Positions 1 through 11,584 of a stretch of DNA of 64,000 nt are shown piece by piece. A model generated the notes under the pieces. The model was given only the letters and a program-made list of their open reading frames with translations, was not told the DNA's origin and ran no database searches. Position 1 is the first letter of the stretch. The number at the start of each line of letters is the position of its first letter. Origin of the DNA: Nymphaea colorata (Eukaryota; Streptophyta; Magnoliopsida; Nymphaeales; Nymphaeaceae); NCBI RefSeq assembly GCF_008831285.2, contig NC_045148.1, forward strand, positions 3,534,001 to 3,598,000. Direction: 5' to 3'. The position numbers and the translations under genes are program-made.

Positions 1-170
1 CGATTCTATATTTTTCTCCCACTTCTCGTTACTTTTGAAAACTTTTGTGGATTATTATTATATAATGCATATATTTATATTTATGCTCTGTTGTACCTCC
101 ATACCTATAATTTTCAAAACTGGTGTACCCATGCCCGCACCACACTACTACCCACACCCATATGACATAG
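1..170 (-). mobile_element. Truncated copy D of a GTACGGG-rich, hAT-like non-autonomous transposon
   Basis: The right end reads CATATGACATAG at 159-170. This matches the terminal inverted repeat of the related copies at 4838-5301 and 21880-22250. The sequence before it (a TTTTCTCCCACTT-like stretch, then ATAATTTTCAAAACTGGTGTACCC) follows the right half of the 21880-22250 copy in the same order, so it belongs to the same family. The left half lies outside the window. It has no coding capacity. The strand is given relative to the 4838-5301 copy. Confidence 0.6.
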
Positions 171-3100
171 ATATACAATGATGCACGGCAAACTCAAGCA
201 AAGTGGATGTCAAGTAGGTAGATGCTCTTAGTTGTGCTGTGCTTGATTATCAAGTGAGGAATCTACAGAACATTTTTGGAGATGCCCATTTACTCAGCAG
301 GTGATCACATGCACTTGGAACTAGCAGCCCAAAACCAGTGATCAACTCCATCTGATCTGTGTTCTGTAACCTAAGTACGGGGCCACTCATTCTGAGGCAT
401 CACAAGGTTTGGATGCATCTCTGAAGGACGACCTGGCTATTCATATTGTGATGGAACATTTGGGACATTTGTAATGCGGCCACCTAACGAAATGAACCTC
501 CAGACCTCACTCCAATCTCAAACCACGTCACATGTGGTGACATCTTGACATGGCTGAAGCTTAAAATACGAAGATAAAAAACTATGTGATCTCCTAAATT
601 TTCTTGATATAAACTGGTATGTAGTGTTCTGCTGTATGTTTTCTCTTAGTCCACCTTTTGTTGGGAAAGCATTTCGAAATGTTGATAATCTCTCTCTCTC
701 TCTTTCTGTGTGTGTGTGTGCATGCAGATTTAGTTCTGATCGATTACAGATTGACCGTTGGGGTGGTTGGCATGCAACTAGGATGCCTCATGCCCTCGTA
801 GTGTGCCTCTATTTGATACTCCAGGCTGCGATTTATTTCTATTTTCTTTTTTCTTTATATAAGTTCTGAGCTTGCTATTCCTAAAACAAGCCACATACTG
901 TTTCAATACATGCAGAAATTTTCATGGCCACAAAACATGGCTTATAAGATTTTTTTGATGCATGAAAATTTTAAAACATTTAATTTACTTTTTATTTTGA
1001 TTAAATCTTATTTATAGATCAGACAAACCGTACAGCAAAAAATTACTCCTCAACTTCTTTTACTATTGACATTTATTCATAGTGGTTGTTAGCAAAGTAC
1101 TATCTGACTATCCATCAATCAAACACAAGGTACTTAAATCTCCATGTTACTATTTGCGCGAATGAAAAATCTGAACAAAGTGTATCTTTTGAAACAAATG
1201 GAATAGATAACTGCATCGATCCTACACAACCGCATAATAAATGACATCTTCAGAAACCTTTTAAAAGCTGGACTTACATGCTCACAGATCTCTTAATGCT
1301 TGCAAAATTACAAGCGGAACGCGTTCCCTGTCCACCTTCATGCAGGTTGCTGATAGATGAGTTAGTGAGTAAATTATGGTGAATAGGATGTTAACAACTT
1401 ACGAGGCTCAAAGTTTCTTTTATTGCTTTTATCCCTGTTTTGAGACTTGGGTAAAATACGGTACCATCAACTTAAAGTGTGGCGATCCTACTGCTTATAG
1501 TACATAAATAAAAGTAACACTCATAAAAATCAAATTAACAATAAGCCTTTTAGGTGACCCCTCTATGTGACGGATATGAACAATAGTTTGTGATGGATAT
1601 GAACAATAGTTTCCTCAAAGCTATTTTTTCTTTCCTCTTTTTATGTTTGTGGTTTTCTATTTTTTGGGAAAATTCGTTTTCTAAGGTCAAAGGGTTTATT
1701 TTATAGCTCATTCAGTGGTTCTATTGGGCGACGGCCATGGCATACTTGTGTGTGGATCATCTTATTTTACTAACTCAGGCAGCCATGGTGATTATTTAGG
1801 GGTTGATGGTCATTTATACCCAAAATCGAATGGCAAGAGACGGGAGGGCCCGCCGTTTACCAAATAATCGGCGACACTGATGCACTATTAACGCTGTTGT
1901 ACCCACCGGAGCCCGTAATCACGAAGCGTGCGGTGAGGGCCGTGAGGCTGCTGTCAGGGAGAAGACAAAGGCTGCTGTCAGGGAGAAGACAAAGTAGAGG
2001 GTGATGAGATGCTGGTGATGACAGCAGTGACGCTGCTGCTGCCGTCACGGCCTCGTCCGACTGAGGTGGGAAAGCACGAGAGGGGCCGGGCTTGCCGGAT
2101 GGGGATGACAGGACGTCGTTCCTTCCACAGTATCCCAATCTCACGCTGACCACCACCCACCCTGTCTTCCTCTCCCTTCCGTCAATTAATTAAACTTAAA
2201 ACTTCCGGCCTCTTCCCTCCTCTTAGATTAAAACTGCTGACGTGCTGGTCCAGCGTTGATCTCGCTGAGAACATGCACGCACGCAAAGCCGAATAAAATT
2301 ATTGCGGCTCTTCTTTCTCCTTCGCCGACTCTGCTTTGCTTTCTTCCCTGCTCTGCTGATCTTTTCAAACCCTAGTACTTGACCCACAAAATATTTGGGG
2401 ACCCGAGTCTTTTTTCGTTTGCCTTTTCTATAATTTTGATTTTGCTTTTGATTGTGTTAACTCTTGACGAGGATCAGATCTGGAGTAGTCTGAAGCTTAA
2501 GAGGCTGTCCATTTGTGTTTTTTTCAAATTACTTGTTTCGGTAAGGTGCATGAATCTCCTCCTGTTGGAGAAGTTGGTAGCTTCTTTCTGTTTTTTGGTC
2601 TTGTCTGATTGGATTTTTCAAACCTCAACCAACCCTCCCTTTGATAAGAGAAAAGAGAGGAGAAAAAGTAAAATTCCAGTTGTTGTGAAGTGGCCATCTG
2701 AGAGCTTTGACTGCGGGGTTTACTTCGGTTTTGGGGATGTGGGAGTTGAGAGCTGGCAGGGGAAAAAGGGTGGTGTTTTGTTTAAGGAGCATCTCTCTCT
2801 CTCTCTCTCGCTCTCGTGGAAGGACGGTTTCGTTGGGATTATAGGGGTGAAAGCCAGATTGGTCGCGATTCCTTTTTGACAATTTCTTCTGCAATTGCTG
2901 AGGGTTTTCAGTTTGTTCCGGTTATGTTTCTTGATATAAAGCAGAACTTGAACATCTGTCTGGAGATTACTAGCTTCTTGACCTTCAGTTCGGTTGTACA
3001 GCGGCATCAATCAATGATCTTTCACACGCAGCGTAATCATTCAGGATCAGAGTCCATCTGCACAAAGTTTAAATTTGTGTTCAGTGATTCGTACATGATC

Positions 3101-3267
3101 CTTCCGGCAAGATCGTATTGATAAACCAGTGATCTCTTTCCTTTCTGTTTTTTTGGTCTGAATTACGTTGATCTGGTTGAGATTCTGATCAGTGGAACCT
3201 CGCCACACTTACTTGGAAGTAGAAACTCTTCTTGGTCTATCCCTCAGAACAATTTAGGCTTCTGTAA
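171..3267. other. Upstream region and probable 5' leader of the NPR-like gene
   Basis: No convincing coding region is seen. The stretch holds a short (TC)n(TG)n run near 690-720, a GC-richer patch at about 1840-2160, and a (CT)n tract at 2793-2816 that probably lies in the transcribed leader. Candidate defence elements are a TTGACC W-box core at 2379-2384 and a TGACGTG motif near 2238. Such short motifs occur by chance, so their role is unproven. The transcription start cannot be fixed from sequence alone. Confidence 0.4.
2379..2384 (+). promoter_or_regulatory. Possible W-box (TTGACC) upstream of the NPR-like gene
   Basis: TTGACC lies about 890 bp before the start codon. WRKY factors bind TTGAC[CT], and NPR1-type genes in other plants are known WRKY targets. 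One six-base match carries little weight, and it could lie inside the transcribed leader. Confidence 0.2.
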
Positions 3268-6200
3268 ATGGACGATGTATCAGAACATGGGAGTTCATTG
3301 AATTTTGCTTCATCATCCTATGTATCCAATGGAAGTGGTAGCTATAGCTTCTCTGTGTCCAGTACCTCTGAGCCGGGAACCCAATTCACTTATCCTCGCC
3401 TCCATACTTCTAATATGGAGGTCATCTCCTTGCACCGACTTAGCACCAATTTGGAACGGCTCTTGCTGGATTCTGAGTTCAATTGCAGCGACGTTGAGAT
3501 AAAGGTTGAAGGAATTGCTATTGGAGCCCACAGATGTATTTTGGCCTCGAGGAGCCCATTCTTTCATCGCCGATTCTGTCAGGACCGTTCCTCCTCACGG
3601 CAAGAGGGGAAACTGAAGTATGACATTAAGGAATTGGTGCCTAACGGAAACGTTGGACATGATGCCTTCATGATCTTCTTGAATTATTTGTACACTGGCA
3701 GGCTTAAGCCATCTCCCGCGGAGGTTTCCGCCTGTGTAGATTCTTCCTGCAACCATGATGCTTGCCGTCCTGCCATCAATTTTGCAGTTGAGCTGGTGTA
3801 TGCATCATCAACCTTCGAGATAAAGGAGATGGTCTCGCTGTGGCAGGTTTCTCTTTCTTCTCTTAGTGCAGCTTCTTTTTCTGTCTTTACTTTGTTTTGT
3901 GTTCTGATGTGGATTCTCTGCTCGACCTTAATGTATCTAGTAAAACATTGGAGTTGAAGCTCTTGAACCCAATTTGTCATAGGTTAATGAAATCAATAAA
4001 CCAACTGAGTGAAGCACTTCATGTTGCTTGTTAAGCCAAAAGGATTTGGTGCATTACTTTAACAGATCATTAACTAGTGCCAAAAGAACAAGTTGTTTGC
4101 CTTGTTTTTTATTTTGAGTTGGTGTTTTAGGAGGTTCTGAAGAGGCAAAAGCAACTTAGGAGGAAGGTACTAGGATTTACATCATGTGACTATTCTGATT
4201 GGGACAAATGAGAAAAAACAATGGTTCTAAAAAAATGCGTATGTCCATGTGCAATTGGAAATGGCAGAGACATGTGAGTGGCTTAGAAATGCAGCATCAT
4301 GATGAACGATTGGCATCACTATGCAGTTGTTGATTTGCTGGGTTGCCCAACACTGAGGTGACTGAAATTCTTCCAGTCAGATCAGCTTCCTTCTTTTGTT
4401 TACATGTTTGAAGTGCTTGATTTGTTGAGTACTCCTGTCTAGAGGTCCAAATAGAGTTTTAAATCTTAGCTGTGGCTATAAAGTGTATAAAAGTTAAACA
4501 TGCTTTCTTGTTATGAAATGTATCTAGAAGGAGCATCTGATTCCATATTTTTTCTGAATAAAACGTTGACCAATGGCTGTGAAAGGCGGTGCCATCCACT
4601 GGTACTTGGCTGCATTTGCTTAAGGGAGCTCAGGGTTTCAAACTTCAAAGTGTCTTCTTTTCTTTATCACTTCAAATTTAATACAAGCGAGATCTTAAAT
4701 ATAAGTTCTCTCAAACTTAAAAGGCCAAAGCTTGAAAAAATCTGTAGTAGGCTGATGAGATGCTTTAGCCACGTTGAAGCTCAGGCTCAGCCTGTCAGGC
4801 TCAAGTTGTTGCCTGGTTTAGTATCAAAACTTGCATGCTATGTCACATAGGTACGGGTATGGGTGCTGGTGCTGGTGCGGGTACCGGTGCGGGTACGAGT
4901 ACTGACAATTTTCAAACAACTTGGGTGCGGGGGTACGGCCATATATATATATAAACAATAAGAAATACTTAGAAAATATGTATCAAAATAAAGAATATAC
5001 ATCAACATAAACAAATAAATAACATAGAAAATATATATCAATGGCTCTTGCAGCAATGTGTTTAAGAAACCTATGAAAAACTTTAAACATATGAACAACC
5101 AAGCGGCCCCCTAGTCAAATATGAATATCAATCGAATTTTCACATCCAAAGAATAGAATAAAAAGTAAGGTGGAAAAAATTAAATCAAAGTAAAATTAGG
5201 CAGTTTGGATCTATAGGTACCCAAGTGTCAAAGTACCAATTTTGGGTACGGGTACGGCGATACAGGTACGTGGACCTTACTGGAGTACCCATGTGACTTA
5301 GCTTGCATGAAGATCCCCTGCTTGTGCATGTCTTCTTCCATTCCATGACTACAGAAAATGAAAGCAATTGGTCCTTTGTAGGAGCAGCATGCACCATTTT
5401 CCGCTGATGTTTCTGAACATTAAAATCTTCATGCACCGGATGAAAAATCTCCAGACAACTTGTTTCTGAAATTATATCACTCTAAAGCAGTGATAAAGTT
5501 CTTATGGTTCTGCAAATGTAGTAATGGAAGTACAAATTTGAATATGGATACAAATTTGAATATGGAATAGTTAAAGGCTCTCCATTTTGTCAAAGAAGTA
5601 CTGCAGGGAATTGAATTCCAATTCCTTGTTTACGCTTCTTGATGGTTGTTTTTCACAGTACCATGTTCTAATCATCCTGGATTTAAATTCTTGATTTGAC
5701 GTTGTTTTGATATTTAAGTACAGTAACTTCTTTTCTTGCTTTACCTTCCTAAAAGGTTGGTTTCTTTTCAGCAATGTTCATAGCTCCTTGAAGTGCCCAT
5801 CCAGCTATCAGTACTGTTTACATGTTTGCTTTTCTCTTATGAGTGGGTGAAAAATGAGAGACTTCAGAAGTTTTTCTTTGAACAGATTGGCAGGTCCAGA
5901 CAATGCTCCCTAGTTGAACTGTCCATCTTTCCGTTTTACTATATGATGCTTTCCATTTCATTGCATGATGTATACCTGAATCATTGGCACTGAATTCATC
6001 GGTCTTGTATGAGTGCCTTCATGAATTTATTTGTGGTATTTTCCTACATGAACTGTTGTGATGGCCTGGAAGTTCCTACCTCATTGCATTTGGGCTTTTA
6101 AAAAGAACAATTGGCATATCTGTGCAGTCATTGTCGTTTTTTTACCAAGTACAGCTCCTAACTTGTATTGCCTGACCAATGGATATTCTTTTGCTAGTGG

Positions 6201-9200
6201 ATTTGTATTGTCTTGTCTCAAATCTGTTCATATTCATAGTTTACTGATGTCACTTTAAAGTGTATCTTTTGGTCCATTTGTTATTGTGCACTATTAAGTC
6301 ATGGATCATGGTTATGTTCTCGTCTTCACCTGTCTCTTGTTGCCCTTTGCTTGTTCCCATTCTAGTTTCCTTCCAAATTCTAAGGAAAACCGTATTCGAT
6401 GCAGAGGCACCTTTTCAACTTTGTTGAAAAAGCATTCATTGAGGATGTGATACCTATTCTTCTTGCTGCTTGCTCCTGCAAACTCAGCCACCTCCTTACT
6501 AACTGTATACAACGAATTGCACGATCCGATCTTGACCAATTATCAATGGAGAAGGAGCTTCCATGTGAAGTGGTTGATGAGATTACATCACTCCGTCGCA
6601 AGCTTCAGATAGGGGGACCCGAAAATCCTGCTATAGATCCTATTCAAGAGAAGAACATTAAGAGAATACACAAGGCACTGGATTCTGATGATGTAGAATT
6701 GGTGGGGCTTCTCCTGAAGGAAGGAAATACAACACTTGATGATGCACATGCTCTTCATTATGCAGCAGCTTACTGTGACTCTAAGATTGTTGCTGAATTG
6801 CTGGACCTCAAGCTTGCTGATGTGAATTTGAGAAATAGGAGAGGGTATACAGTAATTCATGTTGCTGCAAGGCGCAGGGAGCCTGCTATTTTAGTATCAT
6901 TGTTAACAAAAGGTGCTTGTGCATCAGCAATTACAAATGATGGAAGGACGGCAGTGCAGATCTGTCAGCAGCTGACTAGGGCAAAGGATTATTTTGCTCG
7001 AACAGAACAAGGGAAGGAGTCAAACAAAGACCGGATATGTATTGACATTCTTAAACGAGAGGAGGGACGAAGCCCACTCATAGGTGATTCAACTGCTTCC
7101 TTGATGGAATCTGCTGAAGACTTCCACTTGAAGCTGCTCCACTTAGAGGACAGAGGTGTGTGTTTTAGAGTTTTCTCTCGATGTTCTGTTATTCACATGC
7201 CTTCACCTACTTTATAGATATTCAGGTTAATCATATTTATGTCTTAGTTGTCTTTTACTAAGTACTGCTGTAGAAGGTGCTTAAACATTGACGAAGTTCT
7301 TGAGTAAAATAAATGATGCAAATAAATTACTCTCCTTGCTGGATCTTTTTTTGTAGCTTCCCACAAAGTTCTAATGTTTTGTTACCAATATAATTGAGAT
7401 TCAGGGACTTGAATTTGCAAAGAAAAAGTTACAATGAATTAATTGTATTTCGAACAGTTTTTATGATTTTAACCGTTTCTCCTGGGAGGTTTATGATTTT
7501 TTAATATCTAATGGTCGTCATATTGCTTTACCCCAACATCTAATAGCAGCAAGACATACAGCACCTCTGTATATTCTGATATATAGAACACAAAAGATGG
7601 TTCTTCATGAACGTGAAAAATGTGCCTTTTCTTGCTATCCCTAATTACTTGGGGAATATCTAGAAAATAGAAAGCATTATCACAGCTATATTAATTGGGT
7701 TGTTATTGGCATGACTTTTCGTATTAATAAAAAAAGTTTGTTTTTGAAAATTTTGGAAATATATATATATATATATGCATATTATATTTAATAGCAAATT
7801 TATAAAATTATAGATTTTCCACTAATTTTATTACAAAAAAATTGTTGAAAATTCAAATATTTATAAATGTTTCGAGAATCCAGAAAAAGGTTTAAAATAT
7901 AGTTTTCATTTGGTGGTCTTGTCAAAATGTTGTGATTTTTATTTTTTTCATTTTCCTTTCTTTTTTAGCTTGATATTCTTGGAAAAAAGAAGAACATTGA
8001 TATGTGTGACAGTGCTGGAGAACTTGTGCAGTAAAATGTTCTAAAGCAAATTCTTTTACGCTAGACATGTGTGATCAAGTAGTCTTTTTTTTTTTTTTTC
8101 AAATAACCAAGGCATTTTTAGTTCAACCTGTTTATTTTATAACCTAAGTGATTCAGTGAATTTTGTCTTATAATCCTTTTCCTTGGATTGCCGTTGGTTC
8201 CTTGAAAGCAAAAGATCAATGTTGCACTCACTTAGCATCATGAAGAACCTGGAGCTTCAATTAGCTCCTCACAGTTTTCTATTCTTTCATCTACAATGCA
8301 ATTTTAAGTGTCATTCATCTGTCTAACCTGTGGTGTATAGCTAATAGCTACTGTTATGCATGCTAGTTGCATTTGCAAGGCTACTTTTTCCTGCCGAGGC
8401 TAAGCTGGCTATGGAAATAGCACAAACAGAGACCACATCAGAATTTGCTGGTCTTTCTGCAAATAAAAGATCTGGAAATTTAAGACAGGTTGACCTGAAT
8501 GAAACTCCTTCAATGGCGGACAGAAAGCTCCAATCTAGAATGAGTGCACTGCTAAAAACTGGTAAGTTTGTCTTCCTTGGCCCAACAAGAAATTTCTAAT
8601 GGAAGCTATGCTGCTTAAGATTAGGTAATAATGACACAAGTAGCCAAGCTCCTCTTTTTTTTTTCGGTTATGTACTTGGCACATCAAAATTCAGGTTGGC
8701 AGTAGGGGATGATAGGATATTTGGCAATGAATGGGAAGATGAGTGAGCCATTTTTCCAACGACTGTTATGGAGGATTTAAATGTCTCATTCGTATGGCAA
8801 CATGACTTTAATAGTCTATACTGCTGTTGCTTAAATTCTATTATTGGATAAGAATTGCATGTTGTCATGTTTTCTGTTTGCACATTTTCTTTGAGTAGGA
8901 GACTCGTCTTGACTCTAGGATTAACAATATGGAGCTTAACATTAACAACTAATTAATGATTTCTGACTCTGCTCTCTTGATGGATCAAGTTTATGCATGG
9001 TTACTTCTGCAATCAAAGAGCAGTTTCAACTTCCAAGTATTGCAGTTGTAGTATGATGGCTATGTAGGAGCTTTCTCATATTAGTATTTCTCCATGTGGA
9101 TATGCCAAATAAGAAGTGAGAAAGGCCATGATGCTTTAGTTGAGGGGGTTTCATTATGAATGAATATAACTTAGATGATTGTGATAGACCATATGGTGGA

Positions 9201-9665
9201 TTGCTATCCAAATCATGATTGACAATTTAGTCCAATACAAGTTTACGGGTTTAGTTGATGTTCTGTTTTTCTTTCAGTTGACTTGCTTGTTACAGATTGT
9301 CAAATTTTTTTAATTAATTAATGTTCTTTACGACTTTCTTGCAACTGTTTTATATCTGACATGTCCTTCCAGCTTTCATTTTTTCTCATTCCTCCCATGG
9401 ATTTTTCGTAGTTGAGCTGGGGAGGCGTTATTTTCCACACTGCTCCCAAGTCTTGGACAAATTTATGGAGGATGACCTGCCAGACCTCTTTTATCTTGAG
9501 AGAGGCACACCAGATGAGCAGAAGATAAAACGCCAGCGTTTTAGTGAGCTCAAGGACGACGTAATAAAAGCTTTCTCCAAGGACAAGGCAGGATCTGGAT
9601 TAGCTTCCTCATCTTCCTCGTCTTCCTCCATGAAAGATGGTGTGAAGCGAGGTACAAGAAAATAA
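3268..9665 (+). CDS. NPR3/NPR4-like: NPR1-family salicylic-acid receptor / transcription co-regulator (NPR3/NPR4-like)
   Basis: Four exons: 3268-3846, 6405-7155, 8367-8561 and 9412-9665. All introns are GT-AG (phases 0, 1, 1). They give 592 aa, the usual length for the family. Visible parts are: a Ser-rich N-terminus; a BTB/POZ domain at about 66-190 with the NPR C2HC zinc centre (C156, C161, H163, C166); an NPR linker starting RHLFNFVEKAFIEDV; ankyrin repeats at about 278-385 (ALHYAAAYCDS, GYTVIHVAARRREPA); and the C-terminal salicylate-binding region (AFARLLFPAEAKLAMEIA, 445-462). VDLNETP at 485-491 is the EAR-like repression motif known from NPR3/NPR4. The tail ends in a Ser run and KRGTRK, a possible nuclear signal. 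Family members bind salicylic acid, interact with TGA factors and tune immunity in the nucleus; NPR3/4 also act as CUL3 adaptors or repressors. Intron 1 (2.56 kb) carries a small transposon. No frame break is seen. Assignment to NPR3/4 rather than NPR1 is inference from the motif; many non-Brassicaceae NPR1 orthologues share it. Confidence 0.95.
4838..5301 (+). mobile_element. Copy A of the GTACGGG-rich, hAT-like element, in NPR intron 1
   Basis: This is a 464-bp element. The left end is CTATGTCACATAGGTACGGG. The right end, read on the other strand, is CTAAGTCACATGGGTACTCC. It is flanked by perfect 8-bp direct repeats CTTGCATG (4830-4837 and 5302-5309), the expected target-site duplication. 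The left part is a degenerate GGTACGGGTGC-type simple array; the rest is AT-rich and non-coding. An 8-bp duplication with short inverted repeats fits the hAT superfamily, but no transposase is present to prove this. Confidence 0.8.
8074..8099. repeat. Poly-T run in NPR intron 2
   Basis: A long T tract sits in the 1.2-kb intron 2. The intron is AT-rich and also has a short (TA)n run at about 7758-7778. Nothing else is recognisable in it. Confidence 0.5.
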
Positions 9666-10930
9666 CTTATTGTATGTTGTTTGTTGTACAAGTAGATATC
9701 GATCTAGCAGCCTGTACAATTTCTTCAAACCATGTATGTCTACCACCAGATACTGTGTCAGTCTTCCTGATAGAGTTAATCTGTTATGTGGAAGGCTCGC
9801 TCTGAAACATCGTTTTTGTTGTATAATCGAGCATGGCACTTTTGTACACAATTCGTAGTAAAAAAAAGAATGGCACAGTTTGAATGCCCCTTGTTCTAGT
9901 AAACTGTTTGCGTCCAGCACATCTGTCTGTACATTGTTTCTACTTTTTTGTTCATGGCAATCTGGCAAAGATAGGTCTGTCCTCGTTCAGTTGATTAAGT
10001 TGAAAGTATGGATGTTCTAAATTTCATAACAGCATGGCCCGATTTGAAACGAGAGTTCACAAGGAGCTATTGCTTATGATAAGAATATGGCTGGGTGAAT
10101 GAACTCAAATTTTAACGTTGAAACAGTACTACACATTGCAGTTTGGCCCACCCTTACAACATGATACAGCTCTAACGTGGATGATTTAAGTCTGCTATTT
10201 TTTAGTTGAAGTTATTGACTATGTAGATATTCTTCTAAATTTCCAATTAGTGTGACCATGACTTAAAACATGTTCAAGTTAGCGTTTACTTTTGATAAGA
10301 ATATGACCAGGTTAATGGACTCAATTTGTGACACTGACATTGTAATGGTACTGCAAATTGCAGTTTGGCAAACTTTGGTTACGGCATGATGCAACTCTAA
10401 CGTGGATTACGTGGTAGCTCAATTTTGATGTTGAACGTTGGATTCCGTAACTCATAACTTTTTGTTGGTCATATTATTCTGATTTATTGAACCATGATTT
10501 TATATATAGATAGTTAGTGATCAAAGTGCGAGCAATATGACATGCTTACCAAGTTTCTTTCACCAGGTTCTCTCACACACCTCTAGGGGCTCCCCGCTTA
10601 AGTGACTAATCTAAGTGCCCCTAGCCAACTCTTACCATGTCCCAGTTTGTGCTCATCTTGTTGGTCTAAGGATGGGATTGACCTAAAGACACTTTATAAT
10701 GGCAAGTGAATTTGATGAATTTCATTCATTGGCAAATTGATCTTCAAGGATTTCATTCATTGGTCATAACAGACGGCCCCCAAACTCAACCGCGTTATAG
10801 CTCGGTAGTAGCAAAATCCTTTCTTGGATGTTACATTCCTTTGCTGGGACTAACTTTATGCTATCAAAAAAATTGGACCAAAAAGAAATGCAAGGGAAAT
10901 TGAAGCATATATTCCTTGCAACAAAACGTG
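9666..10930. other. 3' flank of the NPR-like gene; spacer with a diverged tandem duplication
   Basis: The 3' untranslated region must lie in the first few hundred bases, but no canonical AATAAA fixes its end. Beyond it there is no coding sequence. The only structure is a diverged direct duplication, listed separately (10064-10412). Confidence 0.5.
10064..10412. repeat. Diverged tandem duplication of about 130-150 bp
   Basis: The block at about 10074-10186 is repeated at about 10288-10404. It contains GATAAGAATATG, a run ending GAACTCAA, then ACTAC[AC]CATTGCAGTTTGGC, CATGATACAGC and TCTAACGTGGAT. The repeat keeps the same order of landmarks (GATAAGAATATGACC, GGACTCAA, TACTGCAAATTGCAGTTTGGC, GCATGATGCAAC, TCTAACGTGGAT). 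The spacing is about 214 bp. The copies differ at many positions, so the duplication is old. There is no coding potential. Confidence 0.65.
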
Positions 10931-11109
10931 ACAGTTGTATGTAAGGCTGAGCGCTGGGCTGGATCTGGGCCACTGTTGCAGTCCGTTGGGTGGCCCAACC
11001 TGAACTCATGTGGGGCCGGTACTCTCTAGGCCGGGCACAAGGCGCCTGAACCATCCCGTCTCTCTTTCATTCTCCCTTTCCTTTTTCTCGTTCTCCTTTC
11101 TCATGTCTC

Positions 11110-11569
11110 ACCGGTGCTGGACTGGCCACCCATGTCGACTGTCAAGTGTATATATGTCATACCCCAACTCTTTTGACCCTCAAATAACTTTTTTTTTTAA
11201 ACATAAAACATTGAAATGCGCCGAAACAACAATTCAAAAGGAAATGAGAAAAACAATGGGACAAACATTCCATTATATAATCAAATTTCGTTCATACAAA
11301 ATTACTCCACATTTCTCAATAACAGATATGACAAAATGCTCCAAAACCATGACATTGATGCCTAACAAAAACAAGGCATCAATAAGACCAAAACAAAATG
11401 TGATGACACTACAATTGACCTAAGACCTTTCTAGTAGAATGTGAGTTCAACCATCTGATCAACCTACTGCCCTGGGTCCGCTAACTCTTATCATGCAAGT
11501 GGGTTTCGGGTCTGGGTCTTGACCCGCTCCAGCCCCGACCTGAAACAAAAAAATAAAACAAGTGTTACA
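11110..11569 (-). repeat. Probable 3' LTR remnant of a - strand Ty3/gypsy element
   Basis: On the minus strand the gypsy coding remnant is followed by a purine tract (AAGGAGGGTAGGA, near 11570-11583) and then TGTAACACTTG starting at 11569. This is the usual polypurine-tract/LTR border. The LTR's far end cannot be placed, so the left limit given here is a guess. The stretch itself is AT-rich and non-coding. Confidence 0.4.
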
Positions 11570-11584
11570 TCCTACCCTCCTTAA

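Noticed and set aside
2379-2879. A 166-codon frame ahead of the NPR-like gene
   Set aside because: It begins at a non-ATG codon, is hydrophobic and low complexity, and lies in the probable leader or promoter. No family resemblance.
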